From contig JBNKWP010000003.1 in NCBI GenBank assembly GCA_050299835.1, forward strand, positions 62,001 through 126,000: a DNA stretch of 64,000 bases, written 5' to 3'. Below are positions 1-9,072 of this stretch, in pieces; position 1 is the stretch's first letter; each line of letters starts with the position of its first letter. The translations under genes and the position numbers were made by a program. The DNA comes from JAJDOD01 sp050299835. Lineage in GTDB: Bacteria > Pseudomonadota > Alphaproteobacteria > Rhodobacterales > Rhodobacteraceae. Below the pieces are notes generated by a model, which worked only from the letters and a program-made list of their open reading frames with translations, made no database searches and had not been told where the DNA came from.

Positions 1-2472
1 GAGCATCCGCGCATCACCAAGCCGTTTTCGGATGAGGCCTGGGAGCGGCTGAACAAGCTGGGACGCAAGGTCGATGCCGCGCTGGAGGAAGGCGATGTCC
101 GGCTGACGATGGGGGGTGAACCGACTTTCGTCTCCATCGACGATTTCGAAAGCGAGGAGTGGAACACCGCTGCTGTCGGGCCGACCAAGCGGGTGCTGGC
201 GGACAAGCTGATCCGGCGGCTGCGTGACCGTTTCGCGCCGGGAGGCTTCCTGCATTACGGACAGGGCAAGTGGTATCCGGGGGAGACGTTGCCGCGCTGG
301 ACCTTCTCGGTCTACTGGCGGAAGGACGGCAAGCCGATCTGGGCGGACGCGGCTCTGGTCGCCGAGGAGGATGCGGAGACGGGGGCGTCGGCGGAGCAGT
401 CCGAGCGGTTCATGAAAGGGATGGCCGAGAAGCTGGGCGTGGGCGCGGATCATGTGGCCCCGGCCTTTGAGGACCCGGCGGAGTGGATCATCAAGGAAGG
501 CAATCTGCCGGAGAATGTGACGCCGGAGAATTCCAAGTTGAAGAATGCGGAGGAACGGGCGCGGATTGCCAAGGTGTTCGCGCGCGGGCTGACGGAGCCT
601 GCCGGGCATGTCCTGCCGATCCAGCGCTGGCAGTCGAAGGCGACGGGGCGTGTCTGGCGGTCGGAGAAATGGAAGCTGAGGCGGGGCAAGGTGTTTCTTG
701 TGCCCGGCGACAGTGCGGTGGGGTATCGGCTGCCGCTGGGGACCCTGCCCTATGTGCCGCCGTCGCAGTTTCCCTATACCTATGTCACCGACCCGACGGT
801 GGAACGCGGCCCCCTGCCCGATTATCACGCGGAAGCTGGCGGGGCTTTGCCGGAGACCAGCGCCGAGCACGCGCAGCCGGTCTCGGGACTGAAGGCGGGC
901 GGGCCGGTTCAGGAGGTGATCGAGCAGGAGCTTGGGCCGATCGGGGGCGCGGTTCGGACAGCGATTTCGGTGGAGCCGAGGGACGGACGGCTTTGCGTCT
1001 TCATGCCGCCGGTGGAGGATGTGGAGGATTATCTGGACCTTCTGGCGGCAGCCGAGGAGACCGCGCGCGAGATGGGACTGCCCGTTCATATCGAGGGCTA
1101 CGCCCCGCCGCATGATCCGCGGATGAACGTCATCCGGGTGGCACCTGATCCCGGCGTGATCGAGGTGAATATCCATCCCGCGTCTAGCTGGGAGGATTGC
1201 GTGGCGACCACGGAGGCGGTTTACGAGGAGGCCCGGAACTGCCGGCTTGGCGCGGACAAGTTCATGATCGACGGCAGCCATACCGGGACCGGGGGCGGCA
1301 ATCATGTGGTGGTTGGCGGGGCCACGACGAATGACAGTCCGTTCCTGCGGCGGCCCGATCTGCTGAAATCGCTGATCCTGCTGTGGCAGCGGCATCCGTC
1401 GCTGTCCTATCTGTTCTCGGGCCTGTTCATCGGGCCGACGAGCCAGGCACCGAGGATCGACGAGGCGCGGCATGACACGCTTTACGAGCTGGAGATCGCG
1501 CTGGCGCAGATCTCGGCGCCGGAGGCGGGCAAGGTGCCGCAACCCTGGCTGATCGACCGGCTGCTGCGCAACATGTTGACGGATGTGACCGGCAACACGC
1601 ATCGGGCGGAGATTTGCATCGACAAGCTCTATTCGCCGGACGGGCCGACCGGGCGGTTGGGGCTGGTGGAGTTTCGCGGCTTCGAGATGCCGCCGCATCC
1701 ACGGATGAACCTGGCACAGCAATTGCTTCTGCGGGCACTGATCGCGCGGGCGTGGAGGAGCCCGGTGGAAAGCAAGCCGGTGCGGTGGGGCACGGTGCTG
1801 CATGACCGGTTCATGATGCCTCATTTCCTGTGGGAGGATTTCCTGGACGTGTTGCGCGATCTGTCCGCGCATGGGTTAGAACTGGACCCGGTCTGGTACG
1901 AGGCGCAGGCGGAGTTCCGGTTCCCGTTCTGCGGCGAGGTCGAGGCGGAGGGTGTGCATCTGGAATTGCGGCAGGCGCTGGAGCCGTGGCATGTGCTGGG
2001 GGAGACGGGCGCCATTGGCGGGACCGTGCGCTATACCGACAGTTCGGTGGAGCGGTTGCAGGTGAAGATGACGACGACTTCGAAGGATCGGTATCAGGTG
2101 ATGTGCAACCGGCGGCCGGTGCCGCTGGTGGAAAGCGGTACGGCGGGCGCGAAGGTGGGCGCGGTGCGGTTCAAGGCGTGGCAGCCCGCGGAGGCGCTGC
2201 ATCCGGTCTTGCCGGTGGATGCGCCTTTGACGTTTGACATTTACGACACATGGAGCGGGCGGCCGATTGCCGGTTGCGTCTATCACGTCGCCCATCCGGG
2301 CGGGCGGAATTACGAGACCTTCCCGGTCAACGGCAACGAGGCGGAGGCACGGCGGCTGGCCCGGTTCGAGCCGCATGGGCATTCGAGCGGGGCTTATGTG
2401 CCGGCGCCGGAGCACCCGCATCCCGAGTTTCCGACCACGCTCGACCTGCGCCGACCGACAGGGCTTCGATGA
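1..2472 (+). CDS. DUF2126 (COG4196) protein, 5' end cut by window
   Basis: The frame is open from base 1, so the N-terminus lies outside the window and 823 codons remain. Full-length relatives are about 1100 residues with an N-terminal transglutaminase-like domain, which would be the missing part. The visible part is the DUF2126 region. It includes a Gly-rich GTGGGNHVVVGG stretch near base 1291 followed by a conserved RRPDLLKSLILLWQRHPSLS block and an FRGFEMPPHPRMNL block near 1670. The family is not biochemically characterised. It recurs beside circularly permuted ATP-grasp/alpha-E proteins and small transglutaminases, exactly the next two genes here, a set proposed from comparative genomics to make or modify peptides. 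The stop overlaps the next start (ATGA at 2469), indicating translational coupling. Confidence 0.9.
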   Translation, partial: EHPRITKPFSDEAWERLNKLGRKVDAALEEGDVRLTMGGEPTFVSIDDFESEEWNTAAVGPTKRVLADKLIRRLRDRFAPGGFLHYGQGKWYPGETLPRWTFSVYWRKDGKPIWADAALVAEEDAETGASAEQSERFMKGMAEKLGVGADHVAPAFEDPAEWIIKEGNLPENVTPENSKLKNAEERARIAKVFARGLTEPAGHVLPIQRWQSKATGRVWRSEKWKLRRGKVFLVPGDSAVGYRLPLGTLPYVPPSQFPYTYVTDPTVERGPLPDYHAEAGGALPETSAEHAQPVSGLKAGGPVQEVIEQELGPIGGAVRTAISVEPRDGRLCVFMPPVEDVEDYLDLLAAAEETAREMGLPVHIEGYAPPHDPRMNVIRVAPDPGVIEVNIHPASSWEDCVATTEAVYEEARNCRLGADKFMIDGSHTGTGGGNHVVVGGATTNDSPFLRRPDLLKSLILLWQRHPSLSYLFSGLFIGPTSQAPRIDEARHDTLYELEIALAQISAPEAGKVPQPWLIDRLLRNMLTDVTGNTHRAEICIDKLYSPDGPTGRLGLVEFRGFEMPPHPRMNLAQQLLLRALIARAWRSPVESKPVRWGTVLHDRFMMPHFLWEDFLDVLRDLSAHGLELDPVWYEAQAEFRFPFCGEVEAEGVHLELRQALEPWHVLGETGAIGGTVRYTDSSVERLQVKMTTTSKDRYQVMCNRRPVPLVESGTAGAKVGAVRFKAWQPAEALHPVLPVDAPLTFDIYDTWSGRPIAGCVYHVAHPGGRNYETFPVNGNEAEARRLARFEPHGHSSGAYVPAPEHPHPEFPTTLDLRRPTGLR

Positions 2473-4859
2473 CCGGGCCGTCGCGCAATACGGCGGCGGC
2501 ACTGTCTTCGCTTCTGGACGGCTATGGCGTGCAGGACGGGGTGGCGGACGAGCTTTTCGACGCGCGTGGGAATATCCGCCCGGTCTGGGAGCCGTTTCTG
2601 GCGGAACTGACGCGGCTTTCGCCCGAGGAGCGGGCGGCGCATTTCGCGCGCGGTGACCAGTATCTGCGCGATGCGGGCGTGTTCTTCCGGCAGTACAGCG
2701 CCGATCCGATGCAGGAGCGGGACTGGCCGCTGAGCCATATCCCCGTCATCCTGCACGAAAAGGACTGGGCCGATATCTGCGCAGGCCTGACCCAGCGCGC
2801 CGAGTTGCTGGAGCGCGTGGTGGCCGATCTTTACGGTCCGGCGACGCTGGTGCGCGACGGCCATCTGCCTGCGGAACTGGTGGCGCAGAACCCCGAATGG
2901 CACCGGTCTCTGGTCGGCATTCAACCGGCATCGGGGCATTACCTGCATTTCCTGGCGTTCGAGATCGGGCGCAGTCCGGACGGCACATGGCTGGTGCTTG
3001 GCGACAGGAGCCAGGCGCCGTCCGGGTCGGGGTTCGCCCTGGAAAACCGGCGGGCGACGTTCCGGGTCTATCCCGATCCCTTCCCCAGCCGGAACGTGCT
3101 GCGGCTGGCCGGGTTCTTTCATGATTTCCGGGAGGCGATGGACGCGCTGCCCGGTGCGCAGGGACGCAGAAGCGCGATCCTGACGCCCGGCCCCGGCAAT
3201 GACACCTATTTCGAGCATGCCTATATCGCCCGTTATCTGGGCCTGATGCTGCTGGAAGGCGAGGATCTGATCGTCGAGAATGGCGAGGTCCAGGTGCGCA
3301 CCGTGTCGGGTCCGCTGCCCGTCGGCGTGCTCTGGCGGCGGCTGGATGCCGCCTTCGCCGATCCGCTGGAGCTTGCGGAAACCTCGCGGATCGGGACGCC
3401 GGGGCTGGTCGATGCGCTGCGCCATTCCAGCGTCAGCATGATCAACGCGCTGCAATCCGGCATTCTGGAAACGCGGGCCTTCATGGCCTTCCTGCCGAAG
3501 ATCTCGAAAGTGCTTCTGGGCGAGCCGCTGTCGCTGCCGAACATCGCCACATGGTGGTGCGGGCAGGAAAAGGAGCGCGCCTATGTCCGGGACAATGCCG
3601 AGCGGATGTTCATCGGCCAGGCACTGAGCCGGGGACTTCCCTTCGACATCGACACCGAAGGCGGGTGTTCCCTGCCGGGAGAACCGGTGCCCGGTCTGTC
3701 GGAATGGATCAATGCGAAGGGAACCAATCTGGTCGGGCAGGAAGCTGTGACGCTTTCGACCACGCCCGCCTGGGCGGGAGACCGGCTGCTGCCGAGCCCG
3801 ATGAGCGTGCGGGTCTTTGCCGCGCGGACGCGCGACGGCTGGACCTTCCTGCCCGGCGGCTATGCGCGGGTCGGCCAGCCGGGCGATGTCACGGCGCTGG
3901 CGATGCAGCGCGGCGGGTCGGTGGCCGATGTCTGGGTGATGAGCGATCGGCCCGCGCCGCTGCCGGTGCCGCTGGATTCGGGCAGCTACCGACGCCCGGG
4001 CACCGGGTCGCTGCCGAGCCGGGCCGCGGATAACCTGTTCTGGCTGGGGCGCTATATCGAGCGCACGGAAGGCGCGGTTCGGTTGCTTCGGGCGTATCAC
4101 CTGCGGCTGGCGGAAACCGGCACGTCCGAGGATGCGCGACTGAAGCGCATCGCCAAGATGCTGAGACAGCTTTCCGTCGATCCCGATGTGCCGATCCGGA
4201 CCGCGCTGGAACCGACGCTGGAGGGTGCGCGGAACTGCGCTGGCAAGATCCGCGACCGGTTTTCCGTGGATGGGTGGTCGGCCCTGGCCGATCTGACGTC
4301 GAGCCTCGCCTCGCTGACGCCGGAGCTTTACGCCGGAGATGATTGCGCGCGCGCGCTGGGGGTGCTGTTGCGCAAGATCAGCGGGTTCAACGGGCTGGTG
4401 CATGAGAACATGCACCGCTCCTCCGGTTGGCGGTTCCTGACTTTCGGGCGGGCGCTGGAGCGGGCCGACGGGGCGGCGGCGGTTTTGTCGATCATTGCCC
4501 GGGACGCGACTGCGCCGGGACTGCCCGAGGTCGCGCTGGAATACGGCGATTGCAGCATCACCCACCAGAGGCGCTATCGGATCGACCCGATTTTCGAGAC
4601 CGTCGCCGATCTGATGGTGCTGGACGCCAATAACCCGCGTTCGGTGCAATACCAGGTCACGGCCATGCGCCGGATTGCCGAGGAATTGCCGGAGGCGAAG
4701 TCACAGGGCCGTGCCTCCCCCGTTCTTGCCGCGCTGCTGCCGCTGGAGGCGGAACTGTCGGTGGCCGATCCGCCGGAGATCGGGCCGGAGCTGTTGCTGA
4801 CCGTCCGGGACCGGATGGCGAAACTTTCGACCGACCTGTCCGCGATGTATCTGGCGTGA
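2469..4859 (+). CDS. Circularly permuted ATP-grasp / alpha-E domain fusion protein
   Basis: 796 residues if translation starts at the ATG overlapping the upstream TGA. The frame is open further upstream only because it runs through the previous gene. Residues about 60-470 match the DUF404/DUF407 circularly permuted ATP-grasp type, with the family-typical block around DPMQERDWPLSHIPVIL. From about residue 515 an all-helical alpha-E (DUF403) domain begins with LPSRAADNLFWLGRYIERTE. The two domains are often separate adjacent genes, so this is a fused version. ATP-grasp proteins form amide bonds between a carboxylate and an amine. The substrate of this family is unknown. It is coupled to the DUF2126 gene and followed after 10 bases by a transglutaminase, so the three probably act in one peptide-forming or peptide-modifying pathway. 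That pathway is inference. Confidence 0.9.
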   Translation: MTGPSRNTAAALSSLLDGYGVQDGVADELFDARGNIRPVWEPFLAELTRLSPEERAAHFARGDQYLRDAGVFFRQYSADPMQERDWPLSHIPVILHEKDWADICAGLTQRAELLERVVADLYGPATLVRDGHLPAELVAQNPEWHRSLVGIQPASGHYLHFLAFEIGRSPDGTWLVLGDRSQAPSGSGFALENRRATFRVYPDPFPSRNVLRLAGFFHDFREAMDALPGAQGRRSAILTPGPGNDTYFEHAYIARYLGLMLLEGEDLIVENGEVQVRTVSGPLPVGVLWRRLDAAFADPLELAETSRIGTPGLVDALRHSSVSMINALQSGILETRAFMAFLPKISKVLLGEPLSLPNIATWWCGQEKERAYVRDNAERMFIGQALSRGLPFDIDTEGGCSLPGEPVPGLSEWINAKGTNLVGQEAVTLSTTPAWAGDRLLPSPMSVRVFAARTRDGWTFLPGGYARVGQPGDVTALAMQRGGSVADVWVMSDRPAPLPVPLDSGSYRRPGTGSLPSRAADNLFWLGRYIERTEGAVRLLRAYHLRLAETGTSEDARLKRIAKMLRQLSVDPDVPIRTALEPTLEGARNCAGKIRDRFSVDGWSALADLTSSLASLTPELYAGDDCARALGVLLRKISGFNGLVHENMHRSSGWRFLTFGRALERADGAAAVLSIIARDATAPGLPEVALEYGDCSITHQRRYRIDPIFETVADLMVLDANNPRSVQYQVTAMRRIAEELPEAKSQGRASPVLAALLPLEAELSVADPPEIGPELLLTVRDRMAKLSTDLSAMYLA

Positions 4860-4869
4860 GGAGGGCTGC

Positions 4870-5745
4870 TTGCTTTACGACATTCGGCTGAAGATCGGGT
4901 ATGTTTATGGAAGCGGCTCCGACCATGCGCGGACGCAGGTCAGGCTGCTTCCCCCCGATCTTCCGGGCCGGCAGGTGGTGACGCGGCGGCTTTTGACGGT
5001 CGATCCGACGCCTTCGGAACAGGGCACGGATACGGATTTCTTCGGCAATATGGTCACGTCGCTGGTGTTCCACGAGCCGATTGACCGGATCGAAATTTCG
5101 ATGGGTGCCCAGGTCGAGCGGCTTCAGACGCCGCCGGTTCTGGATTTTTCGCCGCGCGTTGGCGGGTTGGCGCAGGAGGTGTCGCAGCAGAAGACGCTGG
5201 ATGCCTTGTCGCCGCATCATTACCTGGGCACGTCGCCCCGGATTGCGGACGATCCCGAGATTGCCGCTTTCGCTAGGACGCAGACTTCTCCCGAGATGAC
5301 GGCGATGCAGGCGGTGGTGCGGATCGGGCAGGCCCTGCACGAAGAGATGCGCTTCGATCCGGAGGCCACCGATGCGCAGACGCCGCCATCTGTGGCCTTC
5401 GCCAACCGGCACGGGGTTTGCCAGGACTTTTCTCATGTGATGATCGGCTGTCTGCGGGCGCTGGGCATTCCGGCGGGCTATGTTTCGGGCTTTCTGCGCA
5501 CGATCCCGCCGCCGGGGCAGCCGCGGCTTGAGGGGGCGGATGCCATGCATGCCTGGGTCACCGCCTGGTGCGGGGTCAAGACCGGCTGGATCGAGTATGA
5601 CCCCACCAATGCCTGTGCCGTGGAGACCGATCATATCGTGGTGGGCTATGGCCGGGATTATGGCGATGTGGCCCCGGTCCGGGGGGTACTGAAGACCTCC
5701 GGAGCACAGGACAGCCACCAGAGCGTGGATGTGGTCCCGCTTTAG
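4870..5745 (+). CDS. Transglutaminase-like family protein
   Basis: 291 residues from a TTG start; GAGGAGG lies just upstream. The N-terminal ~150 residues are the beta-rich bacterial transglutaminase N domain, starting MLYDIRLKIGYVYGSGSDHA. The papain-like core carries a full Cys-His-Asp triad: C184 in HGVCQD, H227 in MHAWV and D244 in EYDPTN. The protein should therefore be an active thiol enzyme (peptidase or acyltransferase). There is no signal peptide, which suggests cytoplasmic action. It is the third gene of the DUF2126/ATP-grasp cluster. The substrate is unknown. Confidence 0.9.
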   Translation: MLYDIRLKIGYVYGSGSDHARTQVRLLPPDLPGRQVVTRRLLTVDPTPSEQGTDTDFFGNMVTSLVFHEPIDRIEISMGAQVERLQTPPVLDFSPRVGGLAQEVSQQKTLDALSPHHYLGTSPRIADDPEIAAFARTQTSPEMTAMQAVVRIGQALHEEMRFDPEATDAQTPPSVAFANRHGVCQDFSHVMIGCLRALGIPAGYVSGFLRTIPPPGQPRLEGADAMHAWVTAWCGVKTGWIEYDPTNACAVETDHIVVGYGRDYGDVAPVRGVLKTSGAQDSHQSVDVVPL

Positions 5746-5757
5746 ACGTGCGACGCC

Positions 5758-6798
5758 CTATTCCGCGGCGATGGGGGACAGCGCGCGCCATTTCCGGCGA
5801 TAGACGGAAGCCGTGATCCCGACATTGCGCCGGAAGGCGGTGCGGAAGCTGGAGGGTTCGGAATAGCCCACCTCCTCGGCGATGTCGTCGATCGGCGCTT
5901 CGGTGGTTTCCAGCAGTTGCTTGGCCTCCTCGACCCGGAGGGTCTGGATGTAGTGGACCGGGGACTGGCCTGTGGCGCGACGAAAGCGGCGCAGGAAGCT
6001 GCGCTCGGAGAGGCCGCTGCGCGCCGCCATCTCGGCCACCGGGGACGGGTTCATGTAATTGTCCGCCGCCCAGGCCTGGGCCTCGGCCACGAGCTTGTCA
6101 TCGTGCTGGCGGCCCGCCGTCAGGGAGGCATAGGTGAGCTGGCTGTCGTCATGGAGGTTCAGCAGCCAGACCTTGGCGATGCGCCGCGCCGCCTCGGCCC
6201 CGGCGAACCGGGCGATCAGGTAGAGCGCGAGGTCGGACCAGGCCGACGCGCCGCCAGCCGTCACGATCCTGTGGCCTTCGCCCGTGGGCAAGAGGATGCG
6301 TTCGCGGCGGACACGGACATTCGGAAAGCGGGTAGCCAGCAGATCGGCCGCGCCCCAATGGGTCGTGGCGTCGTTGCCGTCGAGCACGCCCGAAGCTGCG
6401 AGCACCAGCGAGCCGGAGCAGACGGATGTGATCAGCGTTCCCTGCCCGGCCAGCCCGGCAATCCAGTCCGCCGCCGCGACCAGGTCGTCGGGGAGCGGGG
6501 ACGAGAAATCCATGTGAATGTCCGGCATGATGACCAGATCCGGTTGCGGGTCCTCGGCAAAGGTCGCGTCGGGCGTGATCTTGCGCCCGTTGATGTCGAG
6601 ATAGGGCGCGCCGGTCGCGGTTCTGAGGCTGGGCGCGAAGGCGACGGTTTCGCCGGGTTCAAGCCCATGCAGATATTCCCAGTCGCGCCCGACCGACGAC
6701 AGGACATCCAGCAGAGAATACATGGTTGCGGCCCCGGCGGCCGGACTTCCGACAACCACCGCTTGGATGGTCTTGAACTCCTTTTTCTGCATCTTCAT
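5758..6798 (-). CDS. GlxA-type AraC regulator with DJ-1/PfpI domain
   Basis: 346 residues. Residues about 10-200 form a DJ-1/PfpI (class I amidotransferase-like) domain with the nucleophile-elbow cysteine C127 in SVCSGSLVLAAS followed by DATTHW. The C-terminal ~100 residues are an AraC/XylS double helix-turn-helix (SERSFLRRFRRATGQSP ... EVGYSEPSSFRTAFRR). Proteins of this build are transcriptional activators; the DJ-1 domain probably senses a small ligand, unknown here. It converges with the transglutaminase gene and diverges from the secreted-protein gene at 6930. The 131-base intergenic region may therefore carry its operator, and the secreted protein and downstream methyltransferase are plausible targets. 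The target assignment is inference. Confidence 0.92.
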   Translation of the reverse strand: MKMQKKEFKTIQAVVVGSPAAGAATMYSLLDVLSSVGRDWEYLHGLEPGETVAFAPSLRTATGAPYLDINGRKITPDATFAEDPQPDLVIMPDIHMDFSSPLPDDLVAAADWIAGLAGQGTLITSVCSGSLVLAASGVLDGNDATTHWGAADLLATRFPNVRVRRERILLPTGEGHRIVTAGGASAWSDLALYLIARFAGAEAARRIAKVWLLNLHDDSQLTYASLTAGRQHDDKLVAEAQAWAADNYMNPSPVAEMAARSGLSERSFLRRFRRATGQSPVHYIQTLRVEEAKQLLETTEAPIDDIAEEVGYSEPSSFRTAFRRNVGITASVYRRKWRALSPIAAE

Positions 6799-6929
6799 GT
6801 CCGATTTTCACCGTTTCTGTCCAGCGCGAGACTAACAGGGTTTCGGGGTTTCGTCCATCTCTCCTGCCATTGAAACGGCGCTGATCGCAGGTTTGCGGGC
6901 GGCGCTACTTGCAGAGAAAGGACAACAGA

Positions 6930-7496
6930 ATGAGAATTGCACCGCTTCTTGCGACCGCGCTGGTCGCGCTTTCCCCTGCCCTGGCGCAGGCCGACATGCT
7001 GCCCGGCTTCGACGTGGCCGAGGACCATACGCGCTTTGTCTTCGACGAGGCCCCGGTCTTCGAGGACGGCTATCCGGCCTATGGCAATGCCTTCGTCACG
7101 CAAGGCTACATCTATCCGGCCGGGACGCTGGACGATGGGGCCGAGGGCGTGAACCCCGACGGCTCGCCTGCCTTTCCCGCGATCGTGATCGGGACCTGGA
7201 CTTGCGACGGCTATTTCGTAGGCGAAGGCATGCGCACGACCGAGGGGCCGATGGTTATCACCCGGCAGGTCTATGCCTTCGAGGATGGCGACATCCTGAT
7301 CACCCAAGGTCCCGAGTTCATGGCGGACGGCATTCAGTTCAGCCGCGCTGTCACCGGCGGGACGGGCGATTATGCCGATGCCCCGGCCGAGCTTCGCCAG
7401 ACCTTCCTTGGCATGAGCGACGGGCTGGGGGTTCGGCTTCATATGCGGCTTGGGGGCGACGATACCGCGTTGCTCGATCTTTCAGAGGCGAACTGA
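6930..7496 (+). CDS. Secreted small beta-rich protein of unknown function
   Basis: 188 residues. The ATG at 6930 is chosen over one 21 bases upstream because GAAAGGA lies just before it and it starts a clean signal peptide (MRIAPLLATALVALSPALAQA, cleavage near AQA-D). The mature part is short, acidic and rich in alternating hydrophobic residues. It has GTLDDGAEGVNPDGSP and FLGMSDGLGVRLHMRL segments that resemble the small eight-stranded barrel of allene-oxide-cyclase/dirigent-like proteins. That fold call is tentative. It is preceded by the divergent GlxA-type regulator and followed after 83 bases by a methyltransferase. No function can be assigned. Confidence 0.8.
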   Translation: MRIAPLLATALVALSPALAQADMLPGFDVAEDHTRFVFDEAPVFEDGYPAYGNAFVTQGYIYPAGTLDDGAEGVNPDGSPAFPAIVIGTWTCDGYFVGEGMRTTEGPMVITRQVYAFEDGDILITQGPEFMADGIQFSRAVTGGTGDYADAPAELRQTFLGMSDGLGVRLHMRLGGDDTALLDLSEAN

Positions 7497-7579
7497 CGCC
7501 CCGGCCTACGCCCCAACAACACCAGTTTTCGCTGCCCTGCCCCGGCGGGGCGCGCCCCTGTCTTCAAAGGACAAAGACA

Positions 7580-8677
7580 ATGACAGTTCAAAACGAAATC
7601 GAATTTGACGAAGCCCGCGCAGAGGCCTTTGCCAACCGCTTCACCGGCACGCTTTCAGAGGCGGCACTTGCAATCATGACTTCGCTCGGCCACCGGGCCG
7701 GGCTGTTCGACGTGATGGCCCAACATCCCGGCGTGACAACCGCGCAGTTTGCCGAAGTCTCGGGTTGCAACGAACGCTACCTGCGCGAATGGCTGGGGGT
7801 GATGGTCACCTCGCGGGTCGTCGAGTTCGACCCGGCGACGCAGAGCTACACTCTGCCCGCCGAACACGCCGCTTTCCTGACGCGGGCGGCAAGCCCGAAC
7901 AACATGGCGGTCACGACCCAGTTCATCGGCGTCGCGGCCAGCGTGGAAGACGACATGCTGGAGCGGTTCCGGTCGGGCGAAGGGCTGCATTACGGTCATT
8001 TCGACCGGTTCCACGAGGTCATGGCGGAGGACAGCTATCAGCTTGTCGTTCTGAGCCTGACCCAAGGCATTCTACCGGTCGTGCCCGGACTGACCGAGCG
8101 GCTGGAACGCGGGATCGCGGTGGCCGATGTCGGCTGCGGCGGGGGCTGGGCCATGTTCGAACTGGCCCGGACGTTTCCCAACAGCCACTTCACCGGCTTC
8201 GATCTGTGCCCCGACGCGTTTGCCGAGGCGGAGGCGCGCGCACGGGCCGAGGGGCTGCAAAACCTGAGCTTCGAGGCACTCGACCTGTCACGGGTGGAAA
8301 AGATCGGCGCGTTCGATCTGATCACCGCTTTCGACGCGGTTCACGATCAGAAGAGCCCGATGGGTCTGCTTGAGGCCGTGCGCAACTCGCTGCGCGAGGG
8401 CGGGGTGTTCCTGATGCAGGATATCGGCGGGTCGCGGGACCTGGAAAAGAACCTCGACAACCCGTTTGCGCCGCTGCTGTTCACGATCTCGTCCATGCAT
8501 TGCACGCCGATTTCGATCGGTCAGGGCGGGCCGGGTCTTGGGGCCATGTGGGGCGTGGAGACGGCTGAGGCCTATCTGGGCGAGGCCGGCTTCGCTTCGG
8601 TCGAAACGCACCGGCTGCCGCATGATCCGATCAACGCCTATTTCGTGGCGCGTGTCGCAGACGGGGAGGACGGGTGA
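7580..8677 (+). CDS. Class I SAM-dependent methyltransferase with winged-helix N-terminus
   Basis: 365 residues. The ATG at 7580 follows AAAGGACAAAG. The frame is open much further upstream but overlaps the previous gene there, so that extension is rejected. Residues about 25-95 look like the winged-helix dimerisation domain of small-molecule methyltransferases (ALAIMTSLGHRAGLFDVMAQ, then CNERYLREWLGVMV). The Rossmann core has a glycine-rich motif I, VADVGCGGGWAMFELA, an acidic FDLCPDAF for the adenosyl ribose, and FDAVHDQKSP as motif IV. This build is usual for methylation of hydroxylated small molecules; the acceptor is unknown. The stop overlaps the DUF1127 gene (TGATG), so the two are coupled. 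Confidence 0.88.
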   Translation: MTVQNEIEFDEARAEAFANRFTGTLSEAALAIMTSLGHRAGLFDVMAQHPGVTTAQFAEVSGCNERYLREWLGVMVTSRVVEFDPATQSYTLPAEHAAFLTRAASPNNMAVTTQFIGVAASVEDDMLERFRSGEGLHYGHFDRFHEVMAEDSYQLVVLSLTQGILPVVPGLTERLERGIAVADVGCGGGWAMFELARTFPNSHFTGFDLCPDAFAEAEARARAEGLQNLSFEALDLSRVEKIGAFDLITAFDAVHDQKSPMGLLEAVRNSLREGGVFLMQDIGGSRDLEKNLDNPFAPLLFTISSMHCTPISIGQGGPGLGAMWGVETAEAYLGEAGFASVETHRLPHDPINAYFVARVADGEDG

Positions 8678-8895
8678 TGGTCATGCCACATGCCTTTTCT
8701 CCGGTGAGGCCGGGACCGGTATTCCGGCTCGGCACTCTGGTTTCGGGGGGCTGGCACCGGGTGCGGTTGGCGCAGTTGCACAGGCGCGATCGCCGCGTGC
8801 TGTACGGGCTGTCGGATCATCTTCTGCGGGATATCGGGCTTTCGCCCGAGAACCTGGAGGAACAGCTGCGCTGCCTGGAGAGGGTGCCGCGATGA
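8677..8895 (+). CDS. DUF1127 small basic protein
   Basis: 72 residues from the ATG at 8677, which overlaps the methyltransferase stop as TGATG. A GTG one codon upstream is also possible. The C-terminal half is the DUF1127 signature: an arginine-rich helix (RRDRRVLYGLSDHLLRDIGLS). The N-terminal half is variable. In other alphaproteobacteria, DUF1127 micro-proteins have been linked to RNA turnover and phosphate or carbon responses. Whether that holds here is unknown. Overlap with genes on both sides suggests it is made in step with the methyltransferase. Confidence 0.8.
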   Translation: MVMPHAFSPVRPGPVFRLGTLVSGGWHRVRLAQLHRRDRRVLYGLSDHLLRDIGLSPENLEEQLRCLERVPR

Positions 8896-9005
8896 AACGC
8901 GTCCGGAAAGTGCAGTGCCGACCCCGGGCCGGGCGGATTCGGAACTTCATCGCAGGGCTGTGCGGTGTTCCGACGATCCTGCCGGCGCGGGATTGGATCG
9001 CCTGA
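8892..9005 (+). CDS. Putative 37-residue basic micro-protein
   Basis: The reading frame begins MKRVRKVQCRPRAGRIRNF and ends in DWIA. Its ATG overlaps the DUF1127 stop (ATGA), the commonest coupling arrangement in this window, and GAGAGGGTG lies just before. Eight of the first 17 residues are basic. I know no family. The case rests on overlap, a plausible ribosome site and composition, so it could equally be chance. Confidence 0.35.
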   Translation: MKRVRKVQCRPRAGRIRNFIAGLCGVPTILPARDWIA

Positions 9006-9072
9006 GGCGACTTGACCACTCTGGCGAAGCGCTTCGGCGCTTTGCCCCCTTAACAGAAAAGAGAGACAGAAA

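Noticed and set aside
2394..4649. 751-codon open frame on the minus strand
   Set aside because: Antisense to the ATP-grasp/alpha-E gene, with Arg/Pro/Gln-rich composition typical of shadows.
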